DNA from: Aurantiacibacter sp. MUD61
GTDB lineage: Bacteria > Pseudomonadota > Alphaproteobacteria > Sphingomonadales > Sphingomonadaceae
Assembly: GCF_027912455.1 (NCBI RefSeq)
Contig: NZ_CP115446.1
Location: 519,501-583,500 of the forward strand
Direction: 5' to 3'
Length of the DNA: 64,000 bases
Shown: positions 62,897-64,000 of the stretch, in pieces
Layout: every line of letters starts with the position of its first letter
How positions within the stretch are numbered: the stretch's first letter is position 1
The notes under the pieces: model-generated
The model's input: the letters and a program-made list of their open reading frames with translations, nothing else
What the model was told of the DNA's origin: nothing
The model's database searches: none
Position numbers and translations under genes: made by a program

Positions 62897-64000
62897 TCGG
62901 CATCCTCCAGCGTTTCGTCGGCGGGAGGCATGTTGTGGCCGAGTAGGCGCAACACATCCGCCGCCGCCTCGACCACATTGGTGCCCGGCCCGTAAATGCC
63001 CTGCACACCGGCCGTTTTGAGAAACTCATAGTCGGGCTGCGGGATCACGCCGCCTGCCACCACCTTGATATCCGCGCGGCCTGCATCGCGTAGGTGCTGG
63101 ATCAGTTCGGGGATCAGGGTCTTATGGCCTGCCGCGAGTGAGCTTGCGCCCACGGCATCGACATCGTTGTCGAGCGCCATTTTCGCCGTTTCTTCCGGCG
63201 TCTGGAACAGCGGGCCGGAGAGCACGTCGAAGCCCATGTCGGCAAAGGCGGATGCGATCACATTCGCGCCGCGATCGTGCCCGTCCTGCCCCATCTTCGC
63301 GACGAGGATACGCGGCTTGTGACCGAGGCGGCGCGCGACGGCTTCGACACCGGCAACGACTTGCGCGTAACGCTCGTCATTCTCGTAAGCCGCGGCGTAA
63401 ACGCCCTTCACGGGCTTGGGCAGCGTGTCATAGCGACCGAAAGCGTTTTCCATCGCGCTGGAGATTTCGCCCAGCGTCGCATCGTGGCGGGCGGCCTCGA
63501 CTGCAAGGGCGAGGAGATTTTGCGAAAGGTCCGTTCGTGCTGAGCTTGTCGAAGCGCGATTGTCCTCCGCCGCGCCTAGTCGCCCTTCGACAGGCTCAGG
63601 ACGAACGGGGGTGGTGCGGCATGCTTCGGTAAGCGCCTTCAACGCCTCCTGGCATGCGCTCTCATCGCGGCCCGAACGGACTTTCTCCAGCCGCGCGATC
63701 TGGCTCTGGCGCACCGCGTGATTGTCGATATCGAGCGTGTCGATTTCGTCTTCCTTGTCGCGGCGGTACTTGTTCACGCCGACGATCACTGTCTCGCCCT
63801 TGTCGACCTTGGCCTGCTTCGCGGCTGCAGCTTCCTCGATCGCGGCCTTCGGCGCGCCGGAGGCCACGTAAGCGGTCATCCCGCCCGCTTCCTCGACTTC
63901 GGCCAGCAATTCGCGCGCCTTGTCGGCGATTTCGGCGGTCAGCGCCTCGATGTAATAGGAGCCACCCAGCGGATCGGCGACATTGGTGATGCCGGTCTCT
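62893..64000 (-). CDS. scpA: Methylmalonyl-CoA mutase (5' end outside window)
   Basis: Only the C-terminal 369 residues are in the window; the frame runs off the right edge with ETGITNVADPLGGSYYIEAL, part of the catalytic barrel domain. The cobalamin-binding domain has the DxHxxG motif in MGQDGHDRGANVIAS, DVLSGPLFQTPEE and VVAGGVIPQPDY, so B12 binding should be intact. It interconverts methylmalonyl- and succinyl-CoA. The linker between the domains carries a repeat-derived stretch (see 63531-63609). The stop overlaps the esterase start (GTGA). Confidence 0.95.
   Translation of the reverse strand, partial: ETGITNVADPLGGSYYIEALTAEIADKARELLAEVEEAGGMTAYVASGAPKAAIEEAAAAKQAKVDKGETVIVGVNKYRRDKEDEIDTLDIDNHAVRQSQIARLEKVRSGRDESACQEALKALTEACRTTPVRPEPVEGRLGAAEDNRASTSSARTDLSQNLLALAVEAARHDATLGEISSAMENAFGRYDTLPKPVKGVYAAAYENDERYAQVVAGVEAVARRLGHKPRILVAKMGQDGHDRGANVIASAFADMGFDVLSGPLFQTPEETAKMALDNDVDAVGASSLAAGHKTLIPELIQHLRDAGRADIKVVAGGVIPQPDYEFLKTAGVQGIYGPGTNVVEAAADVLRLLGHNMPPADETLEDAE
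63531..63609. repeat. Inverted repeat read in frame inside the mutase gene
   Basis: Two 26-bp arms, 63531-63556 and 63584-63609, are near-perfect inverted copies (three mismatches) of CCGTTCGTCCTGAGCCTGTC plus GAAGGG. A 27-base spacer separates them. On the coding strand they translate to RPEPVEG and STSSARTD within the mutase linker. This sequence is one I associate with a dispersed palindromic repeat in sphingomonads, but I cannot count copies from one window. Confidence 0.7.

Overview
The window reads as chromosomal DNA of a high-GC alphaproteobacterium of the order Sphingomonadales, most likely family Erythrobacteraceae (Erythrobacter/Qipengyuania-like). This is inferred from gene content and order: aat next to DUF2155 and NDUFA12 genes, a bacteriophytochrome with an HWE kinase, a propionyl-CoA/methylmalonyl-CoA cluster, and hairpin repeats of a style I associate with sphingomonads. 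No database search was possible, so the placement is inference. I see no rRNA, CRISPR array, prophage, insertion sequence or replication origin. One tRNA (Trp) is present.

Layout. 1-4237: tail of a type IV secretion operon (virB6, virB9, virB10, virB11). 4296-7972: ppk1 and ppx for polyphosphate metabolism. 7969-12400 (minus): a DUF805 membrane protein, a TonB-dependent receptor, a secreted acidic protein and an alpha/beta hydrolase. 12567-18834 (plus): folD, a Baeyer-Villiger-type monooxygenase, a CinA-like protein and a giant DUF2339 membrane protein. 18845-24789: the secE-nusG and rplK-rplA genes on the minus strand, split by three plus-strand genes (CPBP protease, LytTR regulator, amidohydrolase). 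25081-28429: an alanine/sodium symporter, a 48-residue small ORF, a GT87-like membrane protein and tRNA-Trp. 28510-31200: aat and a minus-strand DUF2155/NDUFA12/DUF192/recX group. 31332-35742: a fatty acyl-AMP ligase facing a two-gene serine protease/unknown exoprotein operon. 35845-40729: MAPEG, DUF389, a TelA/XpaC/PHA-granule-like trio and DUF2721. 40845-43981: heme oxygenase plus bacteriophytochrome. 43988-45794 (minus): mannose-1-phosphate guanylyltransferase and a TonB-like protein.

45884-54334 is a seven-gene operon in which every junction overlaps by 1-4 bases: 5-oxoprolinase, DUF2891, a persulfide-dioxygenase-like metallohydrolase, two YeeE/YedE half-transporters, a TIGR01244/DUF442 phosphatase-like protein and a SulP transporter. 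It looks like a pathway joining glutathione or oxoproline turnover to persulfide oxidation and sulfur-oxyanion transport. 54350-64000 is one long leftward run. Methylmalonyl-CoA mutase (cut by the window edge), an esterase, two unknown small proteins, pccA, an enoyl-CoA hydratase and mmsA carry valine/propionate carbon to succinyl-CoA. They are followed by a polysaccharide deacetylase, a RidA protein and two lipoproteins built from one shared, apparently undescribed domain.

The most interesting points are the glutathione-sulfur operon, the protease/exoprotein pair, the FHGxW lipoprotein domain, an inverted repeat read in frame inside the mutase gene, three successive GTGA stop/start overlaps, and the broken secE-nusG-rplKA locus. 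Most coding calls rest on motifs and domain order that I recognise. Starts were adjusted where a leader or ribosome binding site argued for it.
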